A stretch of 14,953 nucleotides of DNA from Burkholderiales bacterium. Lineage in GTDB: Bacteria; Pseudomonadota; Gammaproteobacteria; Burkholderiales; Burkholderiaceae_C. Shown here in pieces: positions 1 to 6,408 of this stretch (its first letter is position 1; every line of letters begins with the position of its first letter). The DNA lies in contig JANXMO010000481.1 in the NCBI GenBank assembly GCA_025354615.1, positions 1 through 14,953 on the forward strand. Reading direction: 5' to 3'. Under the pieces are notes generated by a model. It did no database searches and was not told where the DNA came from. It saw only the letters and a program-made list of their open reading frames with translations. The position numbers were made by a program, and so were the translations under genes.

Positions 1-47
1 AACTCGTCACCGCGGTAAGCGATGAACGGCGCGCCGGGCAGCGTCAT
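1..47 (-). CDS. lysA: Diaminopimelate decarboxylase, N-terminal fragment (runs off window)
   Basis: Only the first 15 codons are present, reading MTLPGAPFIAYRGDE, before the window edge. The ATG (complement of 45-47) overlaps the TGA stop of the upstream lipoprotein gene in an ATGA arrangement, so the two are probably translationally coupled. In Burkholderiales the small LptM-type lipoprotein gene is regularly followed by lysA, and the N-terminus with a proline/glycine stretch and an aromatic-Arg motif (AYR) resembles LysA from Comamonadaceae as I remember it. LysA is the PLP-dependent enzyme that decarboxylates meso-diaminopimelate to lysine. The fragment is too short to show any catalytic motif, so the call rests on synteny and a short N-terminal resemblance. 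Confidence 0.62.
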   Translation of the reverse strand, partial: MTLPGAPFIAYRGDE

Positions 48-196
48 TGCACCGCCGGTGCCGAAGCCGCAGATGCCGAGGACGACGCGGCAGAAGCTGG
101 CTTCTGCGGTGTCAGTGCTCCTTTTTGGCCACAGCCGCCAAGCGCCCACAAACCACTGCAAAGGCTACCGATCACGAGGAAACGACCGGCCCGCAA
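44..196 (-). CDS. lptM: Small LptM-like lipoprotein (LPS translocon maturation factor family)
   Basis: This is a small lipoprotein with a clear type II signal peptide: Arg near the N-terminus, a hydrophobic stretch, then the lipobox LGGC, followed by the family hallmark CGQKGAL. After the Cys it continues into a low-complexity Ala/Ser tail. Short lipoproteins with C-G-Q-K/R-G-x-L next to lysA and cyaY are the LptM (YifL) family; in E. coli LptM helps the LptD/E LPS translocon mature. The start is uncertain. The longest frame begins with ATG at 265, but that overlaps head-on with the cyaY start and leaves about 45 residues before the lipobox. A TTG at 196-194 preceded by AGGA gives a 50-residue protein with lipid-anchored Cys22, the better signal peptide. 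ATG at 244 is a third option. Residue +2 is Gly, not Asp, which suits outer-membrane sorting. Confidence 0.72.
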   Translation of the reverse strand: MRAGRFLVIGSLCSGLWALGGCGQKGALTPQKPASAASSSASAASAPAVQ

Positions 197-251
197 TATT
201 CCTGTTGATTTTCTGACCGCTAGACTGTGTTGGACCGTCACCATTTGCGAG

Positions 252-257
252 ATTCTA
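252..257 (-). promoter_or_regulatory. Possible -10 box for the lptM-lysA transcript
   Basis: The minus strand reads TAGAAT at 257-252, five of six matches to the TATAAT consensus. It would place a transcription start near 245, some 48 bases before the preferred TTG start of the lipoprotein gene. No good -35 element is seen at 16-18 bases upstream, and the site lies at the start of the divergent cyaY gene. This is tentative. Confidence 0.25.
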
Positions 258-263
258 TCGACC

Positions 264-632
264 ATGGTTTCAACCCGTGTTGTAGCAACGCCGCTGCCTG
301 ACGCCGGCTACCGTGCACTCGTCAACGCCGTGCTGGCCGCCATCGAAGCCGATATCGACCGCTGGCTGGAAGCCGATGTAGTGGACATCGACGCCCGCCG
401 CACCGGCGATTTGCTGGAGCTGGCGCTGCCCGGCGGCAGCCACCTCATCGTCAATGCCCAGCCGCCGTTGCAGGAGCTGTGGCTGGCGGCCCGGGCGGGC
501 GGCTTTCACTTCAAATACGTCGATGGGCGCTGGATCGACGGCCGCGACGGTTGCGAGCTGTTCGACTTGCTGTCGCGCTGTGCCAGCGAACAGGCTGGCC
601 TTGCCTTGCGCTTTACCTCCCCGTCTTATTGA
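264..632 (+). CDS. cyaY: Iron-sulfur cluster assembly protein CyaY (bacterial frataxin)
   Basis: A 122-residue protein, slightly longer than E. coli CyaY (106 aa), with the frataxin fold pattern throughout. An N-terminal helix (about residues 14-38, YRALVNAVLAAIE) is followed by an acidic ridge (EADVVDIDARRTGDLLEL) and the beta-sheet signatures LPGGSHLIVNAQPPLQELW (about 55-73), AARAGGFHFKY and a C-terminal helix ending DLLSRC. The N-Q-PLQE-WLA and GG-HF motifs are diagnostic. CyaY is a cytosolic iron-binding protein that modulates the IscS-IscU cysteine desulfurase machinery. The gene is monocistronic here, divergent from lptM-lysA and convergent with mrcA. The upstream Shine-Dalgarno is weak (GAG about a dozen bases before the ATG), but no better in-frame start is seen before the conserved helix. 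Confidence 0.93.
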   Translation: MVSTRVVATPLPDAGYRALVNAVLAAIEADIDRWLEADVVDIDARRTGDLLELALPGGSHLIVNAQPPLQELWLAARAGGFHFKYVDGRWIDGRDGCELFDLLSRCASEQAGLALRFTSPSY

Positions 633-664
633 GTGAGCCGGCATCAATCAACTTGAAACGGCGA

Positions 665-691
665 CTCCCTCTCCCGCCGCAGGAGAGGGAG
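665..691. terminator. Perfect inverted repeat between convergent cyaY and mrcA (bidirectional terminator or REP-like palindrome)
   Basis: Bases 665-674 (CTCCCTCTCC) pair perfectly with 682-691 (GGAGAGGGAG) around a 7-base loop, CGCCGCA. It sits in the 100-base gap between the stops of cyaY and mrcA, the usual place for a shared terminator. Neither strand has a clear run of T after the stem, so a classical intrinsic terminator is not certain. The CTCCCTCTCCCGC core resembles dispersed palindromic repeats seen in many proteobacterial genomes, so a REP-like element is an equal alternative. Confidence 0.55.
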
Positions 692-732
692 CCAATGCCA
701 TCCGGCATGCTTTCAAGTTCACATGTGCCGGA

Positions 733-3123
733 TCAATAGCGCTTGAACAAATCGAGGATGCCGCTTTTTTCCTCTTCGTTCGGCGCAGCGGGCAGTTTCT
801 CGTCCAGCCCCACACCACTGACGCCGCGGCCCGGCACGTATTCGTCGTAAAACCACTCGCCGCCGGTGTTCACCAGCCCTCCGGGCGCGACGGGCTCTTC
901 GACCGGCCTGCCCCTCAAGGCAAAGCCCATGAAGTCGATCCACACCGGCAAGGCCAGGCCGCCGCCGGTTTCGCGGTCCCCCAACTTGCGCGGCGTGTCG
1001 TAGCCCATCCAGACCACCGCCACCAGGTTGCGTTGGAAGCCAGCGAACCAGGCGTCCATCGAGTCATTCGTGGTGCCGGTTTTGCCATAGATGTCAGGCC
1101 GCTTCAGCACCCGCTGCGCGTTGGCCGCGGTGCCCGAGCGGGTGACCGACTGCAGCAGGCTCGTCATGACGAATGCATTGCGCGGGCTGATGGTGCGAAA
1201 CGGCTCGTCGAGCGGCGGTGGTCGGGTTTCATTGAGAACGTGGCCGCGCGCGTCGGTCAACCGGCTGATCAGAAACGGGTTGACCCGGTAGCCGCCGTTG
1301 GCAAACACCGCATAGCCGGCGGCCATCTGCAGCGGCGTGACCGAACCGGCGCCCAGCGCCATCGTCAGGTAGGCCGGGTGCTTGTCGGCCTCGAAACCGA
1401 AGTGGGTGATCCACTGCTGCGCATACGGCGCGCCGATCGACTGCAGGATGCGGATCGAGACCATGTTCTTCGACTTCTCGAGGCCATGGCGCAGGGTCAT
1501 CGGGCCGTCGAAGTTGCCGTCATAGTTTTTGGGCTCCCAAGGCTGGCTGCCTGTCGAGCCGGCATCGAAGAACAGCGGCGCGTCGTTGATCACCGTGGCT
1601 GGCGTGAAGCCTTTTTCGAGTGCGGCCGAATAAATGAAGGGCTTGAAGCTCGACCCCGGTTGCCGCCAGGCTTGCGTCACATGGTTGAACTTGCTCTTCG
1701 AATAATCGAAGCCGCCGACCATGGCATGCACCGCGCCGGTTTGCGGGTCGAGCGCCACGAATGCGCCTTCGACTTCAGGCAACTGCGTCGCCGTCCAGTC
1801 GCCTTTGGCGCTTTTCACCACGCGAATCACCGCGCCCGGGCGAATGCGCACCTTGGGATTAGCCTTGTCCGACAAGCCCGATGTGACCGGTTTCAGGCCT
1901 TCGCCGGTGATCGTGATCGACTCACCGCTTTGCAACACCGCAACAATTTTTTTCGGTCCGGCTTCGATCGCAATGGCCGCTTTCAATTCGTCGTTGTCGG
2001 GGTGGTCGCTCAGTGCTTCGGCGATCCGTGCGTCGACATCATGCGCACTGGCCGGTAGATCGATGTAGTCCTCGGGACCGCGGTAAACCTGCCGGCGCTC
2101 GTAATCGAGCAGGCCCTTGCGCAGTGCGTGGTAGGCCGCCATTTGCTGGCCTGAGTCGATGGTCAGGGTGACGTTGAGCCCGCGGGTGTAGGCATCTTCA
2201 CCGTATTGCGCAAAGATCAATTGGCGTGCCGCTTCGGCCACGAATTCAGCATGCACCGGCACGTCGGACGCCACGCGGTACTTCAACGGCTGGTGCCGCG
2301 CCGCTTCATGCTGCTCGGCGCTGATGAAACCGTTGTCCAGCATGCGGTCGATGATGTAGAGCTGGCGAAGAGTGGCGCGTTTCGGGTTGGAGATCGGGTT
2401 GTAGGCCGAGGGTGCCTTCGGCAGGCCGGCCAGCATCGCCGCCTCGGCCACGGTGATGTCTTTCAGCGGCTTGCCGAAATAGGTTTCACACGCGGCGGCA
2501 AAGCCGTAAGCACGCTGGCCAAGGTAGATCTGGTTCATGTAGATCTCAAGGATTTGCGCCTTGCTGATCTGCCCCTCAATCTTCAATGCCAGCAAAATTT
2601 CATAAATCTTGCGCGTAAAGGTTTTTTCGGTGGAAAGATAAAAATTGCGCGCCAATTGCATCGTGATGGTCGATGCGCCCTGGCTGCCCAGGCCGCCGAA
2701 TTGCGCCAGGCCGGCGCGCAGCACGCCTTTGTAGTCCACGCCGCCGTGTTCATAAAAGCGCGCGTCTTCAATCGCCAGCACCGCGTCTTTCATGATTTTG
2801 GGAATTTGCGCCACGGGCACGAAGTTGCGCCGCTCTTCGCCGTATTCGCCCACCAACACGCCGTCTGACGAGTAGATGCGCATGGGCAGCTTGGGCCTGT
2901 AGTCAGTCAGCCCGCTGATTTCAGGCAGGTGCGGATAGGCAACGGCCAATGCCAATGCGCCAACCATCACCACCGACAACAGCACGGCCGCGGCCAATGC
3001 GGCCATTCCGGCAGCGGTCTTGAACAGCCAGCGACTGGCGCGGACAGCAGGGCCAGTCGCACGCGCTGCAGGCGTGCCGGGTGCAGCGGCAGGGCGCTTT
3101 GAAGCCCGTTTGGACTCGCTCAT
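733..3123 (-). CDS. mrcA: Penicillin-binding protein 1A, bifunctional peptidoglycan glycosyltransferase/transpeptidase
   Basis: A 796-residue class A PBP (also called ponA). A basic, Ala-rich cytoplasmic tail (1-35) precedes one membrane anchor (about 36-62). The GT51 glycosyltransferase domain (about 80-260) shows catalytic Glu119 in AIEDARFYEH, GASTITMQLARN (149-160), and the K-EGQISKAQILEIYMN and YLGQRAYG motifs. An intervening OB-like region (about 320-450) leads to the transpeptidase domain with all three motifs: SSFK (active Ser491, Lys494), SKN (551-553) and KTGT (681-684). It polymerises lipid II into glycan strands and cross-links the stem peptides on the periplasmic side of the inner membrane. 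GGAG lies 4 bases before the ATG. The gene is divergent from pilM, a conserved arrangement in beta- and gammaproteobacteria. Length and motifs are complete and nothing suggests decay. Confidence 0.96.
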   Translation of the reverse strand: MSESKRASKRPAAAPGTPAARATGPAVRASRWLFKTAAGMAALAAAVLLSVVMVGALALAVAYPHLPEISGLTDYRPKLPMRIYSSDGVLVGEYGEERRNFVPVAQIPKIMKDAVLAIEDARFYEHGGVDYKGVLRAGLAQFGGLGSQGASTITMQLARNFYLSTEKTFTRKIYEILLALKIEGQISKAQILEIYMNQIYLGQRAYGFAAACETYFGKPLKDITVAEAAMLAGLPKAPSAYNPISNPKRATLRQLYIIDRMLDNGFISAEQHEAARHQPLKYRVASDVPVHAEFVAEAARQLIFAQYGEDAYTRGLNVTLTIDSGQQMAAYHALRKGLLDYERRQVYRGPEDYIDLPASAHDVDARIAEALSDHPDNDELKAAIAIEAGPKKIVAVLQSGESITITGEGLKPVTSGLSDKANPKVRIRPGAVIRVVKSAKGDWTATQLPEVEGAFVALDPQTGAVHAMVGGFDYSKSKFNHVTQAWRQPGSSFKPFIYSAALEKGFTPATVINDAPLFFDAGSTGSQPWEPKNYDGNFDGPMTLRHGLEKSKNMVSIRILQSIGAPYAQQWITHFGFEADKHPAYLTMALGAGSVTPLQMAAGYAVFANGGYRVNPFLISRLTDARGHVLNETRPPPLDEPFRTISPRNAFVMTSLLQSVTRSGTAANAQRVLKRPDIYGKTGTTNDSMDAWFAGFQRNLVAVVWMGYDTPRKLGDRETGGGLALPVWIDFMGFALRGRPVEEPVAPGGLVNTGGEWFYDEYVPGRGVSGVGLDEKLPAAPNEEEKSGILDLFKRY

Positions 3124-3147
3124 GGAACTCCAGCAAAATTGCGGCGG

Positions 3148-3153
3148 ATTATA
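3148..3153 (-). promoter_or_regulatory. Candidate -10 box for mrcA
   Basis: The minus strand reads a perfect TATAAT at 3153-3148, 25 bases before the mrcA ATG. It would give a short leader of about 18 bases carrying the GGAG ribosome site. The matching -35 is poor at 16-18 base spacing; TTGAGC (3180-3175) lies 21 bases upstream, which is too far to be ideal. Confidence 0.42.
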
Positions 3154-3286
3154 GAAAGGGCTTCATTGTCGCGAGCTCAAAAGAGCCGTCACCGCCTTTG
3201 ACAAAAAGCGTTTGGCCTTGCATGGAAACAGCGCCTCGGCGGCGCAAGTGTGATTGATCGACAACGTTTGCGGCCTGTTTGCCGTG

Positions 3287-3316
3287 TTGACCGCTTGGTT
3301 GCGCTCAAACTTTACT
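3287..3316 (+). promoter_or_regulatory. Candidate sigma-70 promoter of the pilMNOPQ operon
   Basis: TTGACC (3287-3292) and TTTACT (3311-3316) are separated by 18 bases, matching the sigma-70 consensus at 5/6 and 4/6 positions. A start near 3323 would give a leader of about 80 bases before the pilM GTG. A second -35-like TTGACA at 3198-3203 has no recognisable -10 partner. This rests on consensus matching alone. Confidence 0.38.
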
Positions 3317-3403
3317 GCTAGCATTCAAGCAACTTATTAACTGTTCGGCCGATTGTTGGTGGTCGACACCACGTTTCATGTGGCGCCTTTGGAGACCAAC
3401 GTC

Positions 3404-4483
3404 GTGAGTTTTCTGGACACTCTGCTGGGCCACAAGCACCTGCCCATGATCGGGTTGGACATCAGTTCTTCCAGCGTCAAATTGGTCGAATTGGGCCAAG
3501 ACGCTTCGGGCGCACTGGTTCTTGAACGCTTTGCCGCCGAAAGTTTCGAAAAAGGCTGGATCACCGACGGCCAGATCGAGAAGTTTGACGAAGTGGCGGA
3601 AGCTGTCAAACGCGCCATTGCCAAAAGCGGCACGCGCACCAAGAACGTCGTCATGGCCATGCCGCAGTCGGCGGTGATCACCAAGCGCATCATGCTGCCG
3701 GCGGGTCTGCGTGAAGAGGAGCTCGAATTGCAGGTCGAGTCCGAAGCGAATCAATACATTCCGTTTTCTCTCGATGAAGTCAGCCTTGACTTCTGTGTGA
3801 TCGGACCGAGTCTGACGTCGGTCGGTGATGTCGAGGTGTTGATTGCCGCATCTCGCAAAGATCGGGTGCAGGATCGCCAGGGCTTGGCCGAAGCTGCGGG
3901 TTTGAAGCCCCTTGTGTTGGACATCGAGTCACACGCTTCGCGCTTGGCAATGAGCCGCATCGTTGGCGCATTGCCGAATGGTGGCAAAGACGCTCTGGTT
4001 GCCTTGTTCGAGATCGGCGCTGACACCACGAGCCTCAAAGTCCTGCGCGACGATGAAATGCTTTACGACCGTGACCAGGCCTTTGGCGGGTCACAATTGA
4101 CGCAGTTGATTTCTCGTCAGTATGGCTTCTCATATGAAGAAGCTGAGCAGAAAAAGCTGGCGGGCGATTTGCCTGATGACTATGACGCCGCCATCTTGAC
4201 GCCGTTCGTCGACAGCCTGTCTCAAGAGATTGGCCGGGCGCTGCAGTATTTTTTCACCAGCACGCCCCATCACAAAGTGCATTACGTGATGCTGGCGGGT
4301 GGAACGGCCGCCGTGCCGGGCTTGAAGGACCGGGTGACGGAGTTGACCGGTTTCGCTTCGGTGATCGTCAATCCCTTTCAAAGCATGAAGCTCGGCGGCG
4401 CGGTGCGGGAAAGCAAATTGCGCCGTGAGGCGCCGTCCTACCTGACCGCTTGCGGATTGGCGATGCGGAGGTTTCTGCAGTGA
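3404..4483 (+). CDS. pilM: Type IV pilus assembly protein PilM (actin-like ATPase)
   Basis: A 359-residue cytoplasmic protein of the FtsA/actin-like family. The phosphate-1 motif is GLDISSSSVKLVEL (17-30), phosphate-2 is FEIGADTTSLKV (202-213), and the adenosine motif is VMLAGGTAAVPGL (about 295-307). The family signature EANQYIPFSLDEV lies at about 114-126. PilM binds the cytoplasmic N-terminus of PilN and ties the inner-membrane alignment complex to the pilus motor. The chosen start is GTG at 3404, preceded by GGAG at 3391-3394. An upstream in-frame TTG at 3353 would add 17 residues not seen in the family and lacks a ribosome site. First gene of the pil operon; its last bases overlap pilN. 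Confidence 0.95.
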   Translation: MSFLDTLLGHKHLPMIGLDISSSSVKLVELGQDASGALVLERFAAESFEKGWITDGQIEKFDEVAEAVKRAIAKSGTRTKNVVMAMPQSAVITKRIMLPAGLREEELELQVESEANQYIPFSLDEVSLDFCVIGPSLTSVGDVEVLIAASRKDRVQDRQGLAEAAGLKPLVLDIESHASRLAMSRIVGALPNGGKDALVALFEIGADTTSLKVLRDDEMLYDRDQAFGGSQLTQLISRQYGFSYEEAEQKKLAGDLPDDYDAAILTPFVDSLSQEIGRALQYFFTSTPHHKVHYVMLAGGTAAVPGLKDRVTELTGFASVIVNPFQSMKLGGAVRESKLRREAPSYLTACGLAMRRFLQ

Positions 4484-5160
4484 TATTGATCAACCTGTTG
4501 CCGCATCGTGAAGAAAAGCGGCGGCGCAAGAAGCTGGCTTATTTTGCGGGTCTTGGCGTGGCTGCCGTTGTGGGTCTGCTGGCGGTAGGGCTGGCCTACA
4601 CCGTGCTCCAGCAAATGATTTCCTCGCAACAGCAGCGCAATACCTACTTGAGCAGCGAGATCCATAAGCTGGAAGCGCAGATCAAGGACATTGCAACGCT
4701 GAAGACTGAAATTGAAGCGCTGAAAGCCCGCCAAAAGGCGGTTGAAGATTTGCAGCTCGATCGCAACGTGCCGGTTCACGTGCTCAACGAATTGGTGCGT
4801 CAAACGCCTGAGGGCGTCTACTTCACGTCCGTCAAACAAGAAGGCCAGATTTTGACGGTGGTGGGGATTGCGCAAACCAATGAGCGCGTGTCGGAGTTCT
4901 TGCGCAACACGGCTTACAACTCGCAATGGCTGGTCAAACCTGAACTGATCGAGATCAAGGTGGCCTTGGCGCAAACCGCTGCCCGCGAACAAAAGCGGCT
5001 GTTCGAATTTTCGGTGCGGTTGACGGTCAAACGGCCACAAGACAAGGCGGCGGGTGCGGTCGACGGTGTGGCGCCCGCGGCTAGCGCAGCTGCTGCCTCC
5101 GCTGTGACTGCTGCACCTCCCGCCTCTGCTGCTTCTGCCGCCGTTGTCAAGAAAAGCTGA
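4480..5160 (+). CDS. pilN: Type IV pilus assembly protein PilN
   Basis: A 226-residue bitopic inner-membrane protein. The N-terminus MILINLLPHREEKRRRKK carries the invariant INLLP motif that docks into PilM, followed by a basic cluster and one membrane span (about 19-41). A coiled coil (about 50-90, rich in Glu, Lys and Leu) and a ferredoxin-like periplasmic domain (about 100-185, with RQTPEGVYFTSV) follow. PilN pairs with PilO to form the periplasmic alignment complex. The start is GTG at 4480, overlapping the pilM stop (GTGA) and preceded by GGAGG at 4467-4471; an upstream in-frame TTG at 4450 would spoil the INLLP terminus. The last 35 or so residues are a low-complexity Ala/Ser/Pro/Val tail absent from the core family fold, making the protein longer than many PilN. 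Confidence 0.94.
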   Translation: MILINLLPHREEKRRRKKLAYFAGLGVAAVVGLLAVGLAYTVLQQMISSQQQRNTYLSSEIHKLEAQIKDIATLKTEIEALKARQKAVEDLQLDRNVPVHVLNELVRQTPEGVYFTSVKQEGQILTVVGIAQTNERVSEFLRNTAYNSQWLVKPELIEIKVALAQTAAREQKRLFEFSVRLTVKRPQDKAAGAVDGVAPAASAAAASAVTAAPPASAASAAVVKKS

Positions 5161-5170
5161 GAACCGCGCC

Positions 5171-5863
5171 ATGGTGACCCCCCGTTCCAAGTTGATCGAT
5201 TCAAATCCCGTTGTGTCCAGGGGCTTCATGGACCAGTTCCGTGGGCTCAATCCCAACCAACCGGGGCAATGGCCGATCCTGCCGCAGCTGTTGACGTGGA
5301 TTTTGTTTGGCCTCCTGTTCGTCATCGGCGGTTGGTTTGTCGTGCTGTCCAGCGCCAATGACGAGCTTGAAGCTGAGAGAGCCAAAGAGCCCAGTTTGAA
5401 GCAGGACTACCGAGCCAAGCTGGCGCAGGCCGTCAATTTGAACGAGTTGCGCAAACAAAAGCAGCAGGTCCAGGAATACGTGATACAGCTCGAGAAGCAG
5501 CTGCCCGGCAAAGCGGAAATGGATGCGCTGCTGTCCGACATCAACCAGGCCGGACTCGGGCGCGGTTTGCAATTTGAGTTGTTCAGACCGGGTCAGGTAT
5601 TGGTCAAAGACTATTACGCGGAGCTGCCCATCGCCATCAAAGTGTCCGGCCGCTACCATGACATCGGGGCGTTTGCTGGCGATGTGGCCAATCTGTCTCG
5701 CATCGTCACTCTGCACAACATGCTGATTGCAAGCAACAAAGAGCCGGCAACCACTTTGTCGATGGAAGCAACGGCGCGCACTTACCGCTATCTGGATGCC
5801 GATGAGCTGGAGCAGCTGCGCAAGGCGGCGGCTGAGAAAGCCAAACAAGGGGCTAAAAAGTGA
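5171..5863 (+). CDS. pilO: Type IV pilus assembly protein PilO
   Basis: A 230-residue bitopic inner-membrane protein. A 37-residue cytoplasmic segment containing DQFRGLNPNQPGQWP is typical of betaproteobacterial PilO. One membrane span (about 38-60) is followed by a coiled coil (about 62-110) and a periplasmic ferredoxin-like domain (about 115-215) with the family stretch ELPIAIKVSGRYHDIGAF (141-158). It heterodimerises with PilN and contacts PilP. The ATG at 5171 lies 10 bases after the pilN stop. A TTG at 5144 inside pilN is also open in frame but gives an unusual terminus; ATG at 5228 would remove the conserved pre-membrane segment. The C-terminus is a short Lys/Ala-rich tail overlapping the pilP start. 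Confidence 0.94.
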   Translation: MVTPRSKLIDSNPVVSRGFMDQFRGLNPNQPGQWPILPQLLTWILFGLLFVIGGWFVVLSSANDELEAERAKEPSLKQDYRAKLAQAVNLNELRKQKQQVQEYVIQLEKQLPGKAEMDALLSDINQAGLGRGLQFELFRPGQVLVKDYYAELPIAIKVSGRYHDIGAFAGDVANLSRIVTLHNMLIASNKEPATTLSMEATARTYRYLDADELEQLRKAAAEKAKQGAKK

Positions 5864-6408
5864 GGGCCTTGTCCTTGTGTTCCCGGGCTATGCGGGCCGC
5901 TGTGTTGGCAGGCTTGACGTTGTTGTCGGCTTGCACTTCGGAGCAGGAGGAACTGGCGCAATGGATGGCCCAGCAGGCGCGCGAAGTCAAACCCAGTGTT
6001 GAGCCGCTTTCGGCGCCGAAGAAATTCAATCCGCAGGCCTATCTCGCCTTCGACGGTGTCGAGCCCTTCAGTACGCAAAAACTGACCGTGGCTTTGAAGC
6101 AGGAGGCGCGGCAGCCCAACTCGTTGCTGGGGGCTGAAGTCAATCGTCGCAAAGAACCGCTGGAAGCTTATCCGCTGGACAGCATGTCGATGGTGGGCAG
6201 CGTCACCCGCAAGGGCAAGCCATCGGCTTTGCTGCGTGTAGACAACCTGCTTTATCAGGTCAAGCTCGGAGATCACTTGGGTTTGAATTACGGAAAAATC
6301 ACGAAAATCAGTGAAACCGATATTTCCTTAAGAGAAATTGTTCAAGACGCAGCGGGTGAATGGATAGAGCGAACCGGCTCTCTTCAACTCCAGGAGAAAG
6401 CCAGATGA
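5860..6408 (+). CDS. pilP: Type IV pilus inner-membrane lipoprotein PilP
   Basis: A 182-residue lipoprotein: the signal peptide ends in lipobox LSAC with lipidated Cys25, followed by a flexible linker (about 26-95) and the PilP beta-sandwich (about 100-178). The latter has LEAYPLDSMSMVG, the RVDNLLYQVKLGDHLG stretch and EWIERTGSLQL. PilP bridges the PilN/PilO complex to the periplasmic N domains of secretin PilQ. The GTG start overlaps the pilO TGA (GTGA) and has an AAGGGG ribosome site a few bases upstream. Its end overlaps the pilQ ATG in an ATGA junction. Confidence 0.94.
   Translation: MRALSLCSRAMRAAVLAGLTLLSACTSEQEELAQWMAQQAREVKPSVEPLSAPKKFNPQAYLAFDGVEPFSTQKLTVALKQEARQPNSLLGAEVNRRKEPLEAYPLDSMSMVGSVTRKGKPSALLRVDNLLYQVKLGDHLGLNYGKITKISETDISLREIVQDAAGEWIERTGSLQLQEKAR

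Noticed and set aside
1033..2058. A 341-codon open frame on the plus strand opposite mrcA
   Set aside because: It lies fully inside the PBP1a gene, whose catalytic motifs are intact. The translation is Arg/His-rich without a plausible domain or ribosome site.
3231..3245. Short inverted repeat GCGCC/GGCGC in the mrcA-pilM spacer
   Set aside because: A 5-bp G+C stem with no T-run is expected by chance in this DNA and does not support a terminator or operator.
4438..5385. A 315-codon open frame on the minus strand opposite pilN/pilO
   Set aside because: It is antisense to well-supported pilus genes with overlapping stops and starts. No domain is recognisable.
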